From Helianthus annuus (Eukaryota > Streptophyta > Magnoliopsida > Asterales > Asteraceae): a stretch of DNA of 64,000 nt. Location: contig NC_035437.2 in NCBI RefSeq assembly GCF_002127325.2, forward strand, positions 156,089,880 to 156,153,879, read 5' to 3'. Shown piece by piece: positions 55,554 through 64,000 of the stretch (positions are counted from its first letter, which is position 1; the number at the start of each line of letters is the position of its first letter). The translations under genes were made by a program, and so were the position numbers. The notes beneath the pieces are model-generated. The model made no database searches. It was not told where the DNA came from and saw only the letters and a list, made by a program, of their open reading frames with translations.

Positions 55554-56405
55554 TATATGGTATGTCATCTTTAACTTTTTTCCTTGGGTAAAAGAAATTT
55601 GTTTAAGGGTCCATTTAGGTCAACATGACTCACTTTTATAAAGCCTGCTAACCTTGAACGGATTCAAATGGGTCAGCATCAAACGCGACCATTGTTTGTC
55701 AACATGACTTACTTTCGGTACCACCTAAACCAAACTGATGCTTTGTAAAAATGGCCCGTTTGACCTATTCTTCCTGACCGGACAGTTTGTTTTGCCAGTC
55801 TTTAGTTTTCTTCTTCTAATTATGCCTGTTCTGTGTGTTGAAATTTGCACATGTGGTGTTTGAAATGCAGGAGTGATCTGATGGTAATGGTGGTGGCATG
55901 AAGCTGTCTCTATGCAATGTACTTTCTATGATGATATTATCTATGTTTTGTTTCAATCAATGTAATTCGAATGATACTTTTACCTTCTGAAGTATATGGT
56001 TTCTTATGGTCAAATGTGGTTTTAGTTTATAACTTACCATTTGAGAATTGCATCAATCATGGATTTTGAGTACTAAAGTTATGCGCATCAAGAGTTTGAT
56101 TGCTAGTATCTTTTTTGTTGAAGTTTTGTTAACTTTGTTTCATACAAAATAGTTTAGTAAATCTTTTTGGTGCATACAATAAACAGTACAATCAAAATAG
56201 TTAACACAGTCATTTTATAGACAATATCAAGATTTGATATTTATTTTAATAGAAATTAGTATATTAATAAGAGATTAAATGTGTCACATTCTAAATATAC
56301 ATCTCAAAATTTTAACTTTGAAACAAATCCGGATAATTAATGCCTAAACTTTTTAAACTCTTAAAATGACCCTACTATTATGAATATATACTAGTGTGTA
56401 ACTTA
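55554..56405. other. 3' flank of the ATPase gene
   Basis: This probably includes the 3' UTR. TGCAG near 55866 and GGTATG just after the stop (55559) would allow a 3' UTR intron. Otherwise nothing is recognised. Confidence 0.4.
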
Positions 56406-56408
56406 TTA

Positions 56409-56732
56409 GGCTATGGGGTGTGGGGGTCATGGTTGAGACATAATTTGCCACCTAGGAACATAAATAGAAGGCTACACCACCCCCTTGATTGATCCACCAT
56501 GGTTGGCATGGATTAAACCATGGAAACCATGGTCCTCCTTTCCATTTTTTAACAAATCATTTCCTTTTTTCTCTTTAGACAAAGATAAATTAAAATAAAT
56601 AAGGGGTTAGTGGTTTGTGTCATGATCACACCCTTAGGATAGCGGTTTTGGATGGTGGATTAGAGGTGGGTTACATGGCATTAACATGGAGGGTCATGGT
56701 GGTCATAAGGGTCATGACCACACCCTATAGCC
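56409..56732. mobile_element. Tourist-like MITE with TTA duplication
   Basis: TIRs GGCTATGGGGTGTGG and (inverted) GGCTATAGGGTGTGG, flanked by TTA at 56406-56408 and 56733-56735. Length 324 bp, no ORF. The interior includes palindromic CCATGG-rich stretches (ACCATGGAAACCATGGT). Confidence 0.8.
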
Positions 56733-56735
56733 TTA

Positions 56736-57603
56736 GTAGTATTATGATCCTATAATAGAAGCTTTGATTTTTACACTCAATGAAAAGAGTACTCTTTTTA
56801 ATATAGTTTAATCATGGTAATGTTATTTGTTTTGATTTATTTTCCCTCTATTAATTATCAAATATTATTCTCCTTCAATTTGCTTTCTTTTCATTGGTCT
56901 TTCTTCCACTCCATCTTTCTCTTTCTCTCTCACACACTATCTTTTTTTCTCGGTTCCCATCATTTCCCTTTTACCACCTTCAAAACCATCTCACAACTGC
57001 TGTTACTGTTGGGGCACAACCTCTATGATCTCACTTGGTTACCATACTCTCTTCCTCTTTCTCTTTCTAAATCTATTAATGTGTTTAACATCTTATTTTG
57101 GCTGAAAGGTGTTTTCCGACGGTAATGGTTGTGGGGGTTTTACGGAGATGGTGGCACCGTTAGTTGGTGAGAAGGAAGTGTATGTGTGTGTGTTTGGTTC
57201 GCCCAAAAATTAGAAACCCATGAGGTCCGATGTGATCCGGGTCATGCGGTGTGTGGTGGCGGGTGGCAATGATGATATGAAGATGAAGATCTCGGATGGA
57301 AGCCGTCACAGGAATTAGGAGAAGTTGGATAATATGTTATCGTTAAGATTAAGAAAAACAAGAAAATGCAGATGAAGATGGTGAAGAAAGAGTAGCAACA
57401 ATATGAAGCTCCGGTTGTGGTGGAGATGCGGTTTGAGGAGATATGGTGGTGATGTAGAGTGTGTGGACAGATAGTGAGAGAGCGTGGTGAATGTGAAACC
57501 TTGAAAACCCAAGGTTTTTTGGTCTATTTTCTCCTTGACTTGATAGTGTCCAACTGTTTCATTACTTTGAAAAATAGTGGGCCGGTTTAGTAAAAAAAAG
57601 CGG
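56736..57603. other. Intergenic DNA, nothing firm
   Basis: A pyrimidine-rich stretch (56870-57080) is followed by purine/GGTGG-rich DNA (57120-57500). Frames here (103 and 65 codons) look like compositional artefacts. Confidence 0.4.
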
Positions 57604-57611
57604 TCTGTAAC

Positions 57612-58673
57612 TAGAGATGGGCATAACCGGGTATTATTAATACCCGGAATCGGTTTCTACCCGTACCCGAGTACTAATACTAGTTAGGGGAACCGGGTTC
57701 TTTGAAGAACCGGGTTCGGGTTGAACCCGGGAAGTCGTCAATAAAACTAGAACCGATCTAATCAGTTACAGGTACTGTGGACCCAGTTCCGGGTACTGTT
57801 TGGAACCGGTTTTGTCAGGTTTTTCAAATCAAAAAGCTGCTACTTACTGTTGGAACCGGTTCCAACGGATATAATACCGTTGGAAACCAATTATATAATA
57901 TAAAAATCGGTTTTTTTGTATATATACCCCATCTTCTCCATTCCCTTTCCTTACTACTACAAACATTCAACACTTCAATATTTGATTTCATATTTTCAAA
58001 GATACAATGGCATGAAATGATGAAGTTGTTATGGTTTTGGAAACCAAACGAAACCCGTCAATTTGGAAGCATTTCAATTTGTGTTTGATGACCGATAACC
58101 ATGAGATGGCTAGGTGCAAAGGTTGCGGAAAGTTCATGCAAGCGGCTGCCAACTCGACGCTAAAGAAACACATCGACCACTATTGCCCCATCACCAAGGC
58201 GAAAATGAAAAGGGTGAAGGATCCGGGACCGGTTCTTCAAATGTTTAGTGTGTTTGATGTAACCCGCTTGTATTAGTTAAGTTTGGTGTGTTATGTTTAG
58301 TTATGTTTGGTGTGTTATGTTTAGTTATGTTTGGTGTGTTATGTTTGTTTAGTTATGATGTAACCATTTGAAATAAATATATGGTGTGTTTTAGTAACGG
58401 GTTTTAAAAAATAAATCACATTAAGTACTTAAACAAACATATTACCGGGTACAGTGGGACCGGGTACTGGAAGAACCGGGTACGGGTACTAACCAGGTAC
58501 GGGTTAGGAACCGGGTACGACCCGTTTATTATTAAGAAATATGGAACCGGGTAAGAATTGCCGGGTATTTTGAACCCGGCACAGGTTCTTCTATACATCG
58601 GGTTGGAACTGGAATCGGGTTCGGGTCGGTTCTACGGGTTCGGGTTTAGAACCGGTTATTATGCCCATCTCTA
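57612..58673 (+). mobile_element. Non-autonomous hAT transposon (1062 bp)
   Basis: A perfect 8-bp duplication TCTGTAAC lies at 57604-57611 and 58674-58681. TIRs are TAGAGATGGGCATAA and its mirror TTATGCCCATCTCTA (with a short insertion next to it). Both subterminal regions are dense in ACCGGGT / ACCCGG motifs in both orientations, typical of hAT transposase binding regions. The only coding feature is a BED zinc-finger frame. The catalytic hATC part is absent. Confidence 0.9.
58031..58276 (+). CDS. BED-type zinc finger remnant within the hAT element
   Basis: An 81-codon frame (MVLETKRNPS start) contains IWKHFNLCL, then CKGC and HIDHYC: the aromatic residues plus CX2C...HX4C pattern of a BED finger, the DNA-binding N-terminus of hAT transposases. 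It ends shortly afterwards (FDVTRLY). An upstream ATG in the same frame (near 58007) is followed two codons later by TGA, so the original start is probably lost. A TATATATACCCC box and CA-rich leader lie at 57918-57970. It could be a dead remnant or a DNA-binding competitor of full transposases. Confidence 0.7.
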   Translation: MVLETKRNPSIWKHFNLCLMTDNHEMARCKGCGKFMQAAANSTLKKHIDHYCPITKAKMKRVKDPGPVLQMFSVFDVTRLY

Positions 58674-58805
58674 TCTGTAACACAAAAGCATTCTTAATGA
58701 GCATTTCTATTCGTCTGTTTGCTTAATTAACATTGATATTTATAAGATTTTTAATTTAATCTATTTTTTTAAATTTAATCTATTTGAATATTTATAGGCC
58801 CAAGC

Positions 58806-59863
58806 TATTCACACACGCCCCTTGGCTATTTACACACACTGAAACGCTGCACTTTGGTGTAAAATCAACAGACAAGGACTGATCCTGTCAGACCTTGTCT
58901 GTTGACCTGGTACCTAAGCGTTGCGCTTTGGCCAAAGCGCAACGTTTAGGTCTGACTATTTGTTTTTGGGGAAAAAGTGTGGTGGAAAAAATGGGGTGTT
59001 GGTTTGTTGTATTTAGTTGTGTTTTTTGTTGAAAAGTTGTAGATTTTTGTTTTATATTTATAAAACATATATAATTTAAAGTTGATTTATAACGGTCGTT
59101 TAACGTGAGTGTACCGGTTATAGTTGATTTAACACAGTCATTTATAAGATACGTTTCATTATGCCATTGTTTTTATAAATGTTAACCAATTTTATTTTGT
59201 TATATTACACGAAAGACTAAAGCTATTGATCCTCTGGCGGTGGGACGGTGGCAGTGGATGGGGCGGCAATCCCAAATGATCATGGATCTGCATGAGCGTC
59301 TCTATGATCCACGTCTGCTGTCGGTCAACATGTCGGAGGCGCCGATCGAAGTCCCGAGCCACCGCCTGCGCAGCAGGAGGCAGGTCTGCAATGACGTGCT
59401 ATGGGTACTGGAACAACCTCCTCCTCCCTCGTGTTGGAAGGGATCATTTTATCATACGAGGCAGAAATAGCGGTTCCCTCGTAAGAATCTAGAACAACGA
59501 ATGGACTCCTCAGAGTATTCATCCAAAAGGTAGTTGCTAAAACACGACATTGTATTTTGAAGAAACGCTACTAAAACAACAAAACACACAAAAGAATGAA
59601 ACACGGTTCGCGATTTCGAATTTCGAAAATGAGACTAAATGCATGGCTGCCTCTTAAAAGCACCAGAAATTGGGGTCGAAAAGCCGCGCTTTGGCCAAAG
59701 CGTGGCGTTTAGGGTCACGCGTGACATTCTGCAACCTCGTACAGAATATAACCTCGTATCACTGTCACACCACCTTTTGTCTGCAAAAAGAACCCTAAAC
59801 GCCGCGCTTTAGCCAAAGCGCGACTCTTTGGGGGGTGTGGAAATAAGGACAGAGTGTGTGAAT
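58806..59863. mobile_element. Putative non-autonomous transposon with GC-rich palindromes
   Basis: Imperfect terminal inverted repeats: TATTCACACACGCCCC... at the left and the mirror of TATTCACACACTCTGTCC at the right, both continuing to CTATTT..CACAC. Inside, a palindrome around GCGCTTTGGCCAAAGCGC occurs at 58913-58952 (40 bp, one G-T mismatch), with relatives at 59683-59706 and 59801-59822. CAGACAAGG/CCTTGTCTG form another inverted pair at 58870-58903. The 76-codon frame at 59240-59470 is not recognisable. No TSD was identified. Confidence 0.55.
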
Positions 59864-60292
59864 ATCATGATCCTATTTATATGAGAAAATCTCAGTAAAA
59901 GAAAACTTATTCATGTGACGACTAACTGATCAAAAGATTAACAACACGATTACAATGCTAATAATTAATTATGTAACGGTGAACGAGGTGGAGCGGGGAA
60001 TTGGTGCAGGGTAGTGGTTTGCCGCGCGGTGAATGTGCCGCCTTCCCTGAATTATCGCTCGGTGAAGAAGATGTGCGGGGACTACTCACTGCATGTGGGG
60101 AAGAGAGAGAGGGGGTAGTGGTGGGCCCCACCCTCTTTCAACCAATCATGCATTTAAAAAAGATGGTTTGGGTGAAACCACCCCTTATGTTTTTGGGGCA
60201 AGAGTGATGTATGAGAGTGGAATTGACATGGCACATCATTTGGGTAGGCGGAAATTTCCCCCCATTTCATGAGGGGTGCACCATCTTTACGC
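59864..60292. other. Intergenic DNA, possibly MITE debris
   Basis: The 68-codon frame at 60001-60207 has no domain. GTGGGCCCCACC near 60121 and TGAGGGGTGCACC near 60270 look like parts of a degraded repeat. Confidence 0.35.
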
Positions 60293-60295
60293 TAA

Positions 60296-60566
60296 GACCT
60301 TTCGTAGTGGGGCTTTATATCACGCCGGAATCCGTCATAACGCCCGGCTACACCGTTACGGCCGGCGCTATGGGGTAATTTTTTTGCCCTCTCGCGACTA
60401 AAATCACGACGTGATCATTCCTTCCCCACTCACACACATATACATACATACATATATAACCCCATTACACACTCAAGTTATATAAAGCGCCATGAAGTCC
60501 CTCTCTTATGCGTTTCGCCACTTGTCGCATAACGTCCCACAAAGGGCTTTATAACTACACATGACC
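60296..60566. mobile_element. Tourist-like MITE, relative of 46241-46486
   Basis: The left end GACCTTTCGTAGTGGGGCTT and the mirror of the right end (GGTCATGTGTAGTTATAAAG) are imperfect TIRs. TAA flanks both sides (60293-60295, 60567-60569). The left end resembles GACCATATGTAATGGGGCTT of the element at 46241. Confidence 0.6.
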
Positions 60567-61029
60567 TAAAAATAAGATAGTATTATATATATAGAGGCCG
60601 GTTAACGTACAATACCACTTGTCCAACATTACATATGCGATATTCTCAGCCGTAGGATCTTCAATCCATCAAACCAATTTAAATCATTAAATCAATCATA
60701 TTAATGTATTCAAATCTTGAAAAAAGGTTAAAATCGTCATTACGATATCTTAATCTCTGTAACTGACGGACATTGGAATCTTATATTCAAAATCGTATTA
60801 GAAAATCCAACCATTAATAAAAAATCGATCCATAAATCAAATACAACAACGTAAGATTCTTATTCACCAACCTCCTTCTTCGATTTCATATCTGCTGATT
60901 TTGGAAGTCCTGAACTGAAACAACATCGATAGACCGTCTATCGAAGAAGATAATGCAGGATGAAAATTATACTATGCGAAATACATATTGAACGTGCGAA
61001 AAACCATTGAAAACAAAAAGAAAGGTTTT

Positions 61030-61280
61030 GTTTTTTTATAGTGTGCGAATTCTTGTTTTATACACATGCGATTTTAAAAAAGGTAATAAAGTTTAAGATT
61101 TCTTATAGTGTGCGAATTCTTGTTTTATACACATGCGATTTTAGAAAAAGGTAATAATGTTTGAGATTTCTTATAGTGTGCGAATTCTTGATTTAAACAC
61201 ATGCGATTTTAAAAAGTGATCTTCTCTGTGGTTTCTTAAAGTGTGTGAATTCGTTTTCGAAAAACATGCGATTTTGAAAA
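61030..61280 (+). repeat. Four ~67-bp tandem repeats with GTGTGCGAATTC and ACATGCGATTTT
   Basis: GTGTGCGAAT (GTGTGTGAAT in the last) occurs at 61041, 61108, 61176 and 61241, each followed ~22 bp later by ACATGCGATTTT. The fourth copy is the most diverged. Confidence 0.85.
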
Positions 61281-61564
61281 AAAATGCTGCTAATGATTTC
61301 ATTGTTCAACGATGATTAAAATGCAAAAACAAAAATTATGAATTGATAATTAAAATAAATATAAATTAACTATTTTATATAAAAATGAATTTAATACCGA
61401 TGTGACTGTAATGTGACTTGTAATGATCAATTTTACCATAAATACTACTGAACTTACCACCCTACCTACATAATAAATTTACTATTTTAATATAAAATAC
61501 CCAGGGATAACTACCTTCCATATTAAGACACTGAAAACAAACAAACACAAAACACACCCAAAAA

Positions 61565-61906
61565 ATGTCATCTGAAGATTCAGAACAAATAAAAAACTTT
61601 GCAATAAAGGAACTATTGTCAACTCGCACGTTGACAGAAATAAGCACCATTGTCACCTCTTCTCATTTGATTCTTGATGTGCAGGGGAAGATTCTTGAAG
61701 AAATCAAGAAAAATCAAGAGATGTGGGAGAGACTACTTGAAGAACCACCATCAAGCTTCAGAGACGCAGCTTTGGATCACATAAAGGAACAGTGTCGAGC
61801 TGATGACTTAGCCTTCTCTTTCCTGAAAGATGCTATAAACACTGTGAAAGAGAATATGGAGTTCAACTCGGCTAAATGTGACAAAATCTTTGCTTCAAGT
61901 AACTAG
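61565..61906 (+). CDS. Small hypothetical protein, 113 codons
   Basis: I do not recognise it. The start MSSEDSEQIK follows an A-rich leader (AAAAAATG). The protein is acidic and helix-rich, with charged heptad-like stretches (ILEEIKKNQEMWERLLEE), three Cys and no signal peptide or membrane segment. The frame spans the whole interval between the inverted subterminal repeats and is followed by a poly(A)-like run at ~62047-62066. This could be a captured or retro-copied gene fragment inside a transposon, or a small element-encoded protein. Base composition is more gene-like than the flanks. Confidence 0.5.
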   Translation: MSSEDSEQIKNFAIKELLSTRTLTEISTIVTSSHLILDVQGKILEEIKKNQEMWERLLEEPPSSFRDAALDHIKEQCRADDLAFSFLKDAINTVKENMEFNSAKCDKIFASSN

Positions 61907-62253
61907 ATTTCTATTTAATCGTTTAATGGTTTTAGTTGTGTTAACAATAACAGCTACTTTATATTTATGTTTTTTGTACAAGTTTTGAAAACATCTTATG
62001 CTTCATTATTATATAAATCGCATGAATGATTTAGACATCTTTGTCAAAAAAAAAAAAAAAAAAAAACAAGATAACTCAAAATCGCATGTAATAAAATGAA
62101 ATCGCATGTTAAACTACTTATATACTGATGCATATAAAATCGCATGTTTACATAATAAATCGCATGTTTCTCGTATAAAATCGCATGTACAGTTAAAAAG
62201 TTTAATCTTCCTCATCTGAAACCTCCTCCCACTCATCTTCTTCAGTGCCATCA

Positions 62254-64000
62254 TGTCACACCCCGATATTTCCACGTATTACCGGTGGGCCCGGTGGGGA
62301 GTATCGTGACGTAGTTGATATCATCATAGTCAAACAACACAATTTAAATCCACAGCGGAAGCAAAAGATAATTATATTACAATCGAATGAGAATATCAAA
62401 GTATTACAAACGGTATGTAAAAGATCCACAGGCGGATCAAATAAAAGAAAACTGTTCAACAGACTTTAGGCATCTAGAACTTGCAAGATTCCCTATTAAC
62501 GCCCTGAGCTCCCAGCCAATTACGTACAGTCCTTGTCACTTTACCTTTTTGGAAAATACGTCAGTTTACACTGGTAAACACAATTTAACCGACTTATTTT
62601 GGAAATGTTTAATAAAATTGATTTGAATGCACAAGGCACAAAATTTCTTTTATAACTTGGGACAATTTTATTAATAAAAATCTTGTATCTGATTTACATG
62701 TTTGTCCAACATTTAGGGCCGGTGATTATACAAACCGATCAAGATTAATAGACACACCACAAATATAACCTCACAAGAAGACACCCTTACGAGTGAGTAT
62801 ATCTTTTACATATGCAACATGAGGTGTTATGCCTACACCTTGTGCTTAAGTTGTGGCCATTCACTTTTTAAATGAGCCAAGGATATCCAAGACACGGTCA
62901 TTAACCCCTAATGTTATTTGTTATCAAGCAATACAGATTAAAACATGATTATGCAATTTAATCATCTCCGATTAAAAGGTTTCTACACCCGACCAAGCGG
63001 TATATTTATAATATCGTATCCCAAGCCCGTATAAGGGAAAATAAGTTAAAAGTATTTACCTGAGCTAGCAATGCAATTTATACTCAGCCGTATATCCTAA
63101 TCAGCAAGCACAAGTACCTTTACTGGGGCTCTTAATCTGGAACGAAGGTTTTTATTAACTTATTAGATTCCTAACGGGTCTTATTTAAGTTGAAACTTAG
63201 ACCGGTTAGTTTTAAGGAAGGGTTTACGGTTCAAAACGCAAGATTAAGCGCAGACCGGATTAGAATGTGATTTAGACCCGACAAGTTTGGGGACTTGTAT
63301 AATATGGGTAAACTAAACATATTCTGGATTTTGAAGTGAAAGTGATAAGGTTTGACCCGTTTCGGTTAATTTATGCAAACTAGTTACATAAACCGTACCG
63401 AACGCGAAAATGCATAATGGGTAACCAAATGAGTCATATACAGGTTTCCTAAGTTAATATGCTTTAAATATGATGTGATATCGGTAAGATACCTTCCGTT
63501 ATGCCCAAAACGAATTTAACTCAAACTATGCCCCGTAGGGGTATTTTGGTCATTTTAAAGGTTATAAAAGAGTTTAAACATTAATCTGAGTTACAGGTCT
63601 GATATAATCAGTAAAAATACTTAATTTAATAAGTTATAACAGTAGGGTATTACATATATGTGAAATTTATCATTTATAACCAAACTATGCACCGTAGGGA
63701 CATTTTGGTAATTTCACATAAGCCTAAAAGGTCAAAACTAGAAATCTGAGTTTAAAACTTTTGCTTACTGTTAAAATATAAAATTTTACTGAAAATATCA
63801 GTAGGCGTCAAACCTTATATGTTCAAAATAGTTTTAATACATACTATGCGTTTAAAACGCGTAAAAAGACGGTTTTAAGCGATTTCCTGGTTTTATAAGA
63901 AAAGCTGATATTTTTATCATTCCAGAAAGTATAAAATATTTTATTTATCATATAAAATCAGTAGCAAAAGGTTTGGGGTCAAAATGTTTCGTAAAACTCA
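62254..64000 (-). mobile_element. Third Tekay-type LTR, minus strand, cut by the window end
   Basis: TGTCACACCCCG is the reverse complement of the Tekay LTR 3' end, and the following 1.75 kb matches, reversed, the last half of the LTRs at 18044-21575 and 22629-26210 (for example GGTGGGCCCGGTGGGG, GACGTAGTTGATATCATC, and TAACGGGTCTTATTTAAG). In minus orientation this is an LTR 3' end, so it is either the 3' LTR of an element lying to the right or a solo LTR. The left flank is GCCATCA. Confidence 0.9.

Larger units (their letters stand above)
60600..62253. mobile_element. Putative DNA transposon with subterminal ACATGCGATTT repeats
   Basis: Direct copies of ACATGCGATTTT lie left of a small ORF (in four ~67-bp units at 61030-61280) and inverted copies (AAATCGCATGT, five between ~62079 and 62190) lie to its right. 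Repeats inverted across the two ends of an element are typical of transposase-binding subterminal regions (CACTA, MULE). The left boundary near 60596 (GAGGCCGGTTAACGTACAAT) is a guess. The right end was cut by the LTR insertion at 62254, so TIRs cannot be compared. Confidence 0.4.

Noticed and set aside
56814..57125. 103-codon Phe/Leu/Ser-rich frame
   Set aside because: Produced by a pyrimidine-rich tract. It looks hydrophobic only because of composition.
59240..59470. 76-codon frame inside the palindrome-rich element
   Set aside because: Not recognisable. Competing frames on both strands of the same stretch suggest compositional openness.

Overview
This is plant nuclear DNA. Protein-coding genes have GT-AG introns, and most of the window is LTR retrotransposons nested in other repeats, with many small inverted-repeat elements. 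The Tekay-type Ty3/Gypsy elements with ~3.5 kb LTRs, together with scattered repeats containing 'GTCCCTGTGGTTTG', fit a large eudicot genome. Asteraceae is my best guess, but it is an inference and not proven here.

Layout. 1-1696: AT-rich tandem hairpin repeats ending in two Helitron-like 3' termini. 3620-22175: a three-level nest. A fold-back DNA element was split by a gag-only LTR retrotransposon (TSD AAAGG, LTRs exactly 482 bp, one 757-codon Gag ORF, no pol). Its 3' LTR was then split by a Tekay Ty3/Gypsy element (9608-21575, TSD ATAAT) with an uninterrupted 1525-codon Gag-Pol frame. 22560-37580: a MULE-like element split by a second Tekay copy (22629-36916, TSD AAAAT) whose Gag-Pol is broken at several places. 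37744-39489: a 1.75 kb fold-back element. 39783-44739: a seven-exon CDK-like protein kinase gene. 44740-49800: gene-free, with a SINE-like fragment, several MITEs and a probable solo LTR. 49801-55553: a three-exon NO VEIN/sacsin-like HSP90-type ATPase gene. 56409-60566: MITEs, a 1.06 kb hAT element encoding only a BED zinc finger, and an element rich in GC palindromes. 60600-62253: a probable DNA transposon around a 113-codon ORF. 62254-64000: a third Tekay-type LTR on the minus strand, cut by the window end.

The strongest candidate for something undescribed lies inside the two Tekay elements. Between the 5' LTR and gag, both carry (i) an extra Pro/Gln-rich ORF of about 400-440 codons, (ii) immediately after its stop, five hairpins with a near-constant CUGCGU loop, stems that change by paired substitutions, and almost identical spacing in both copies, and (iii) a second structured module before the gag start codon, in which stems also covary between tandem repeat units and between elements. 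Together these look like a selected RNA architecture (packaging, dimerisation, internal initiation or protein binding) plus an accessory protein. I also note a Tekay 5' LTR whose left end is a fold-back copy of its own sequence yet is flanked by a perfect target-site duplication, and a ~24-bp periodic motif array in the gag-only element.

All alignments are by eye. Family names rest on visible motifs, not on searches.
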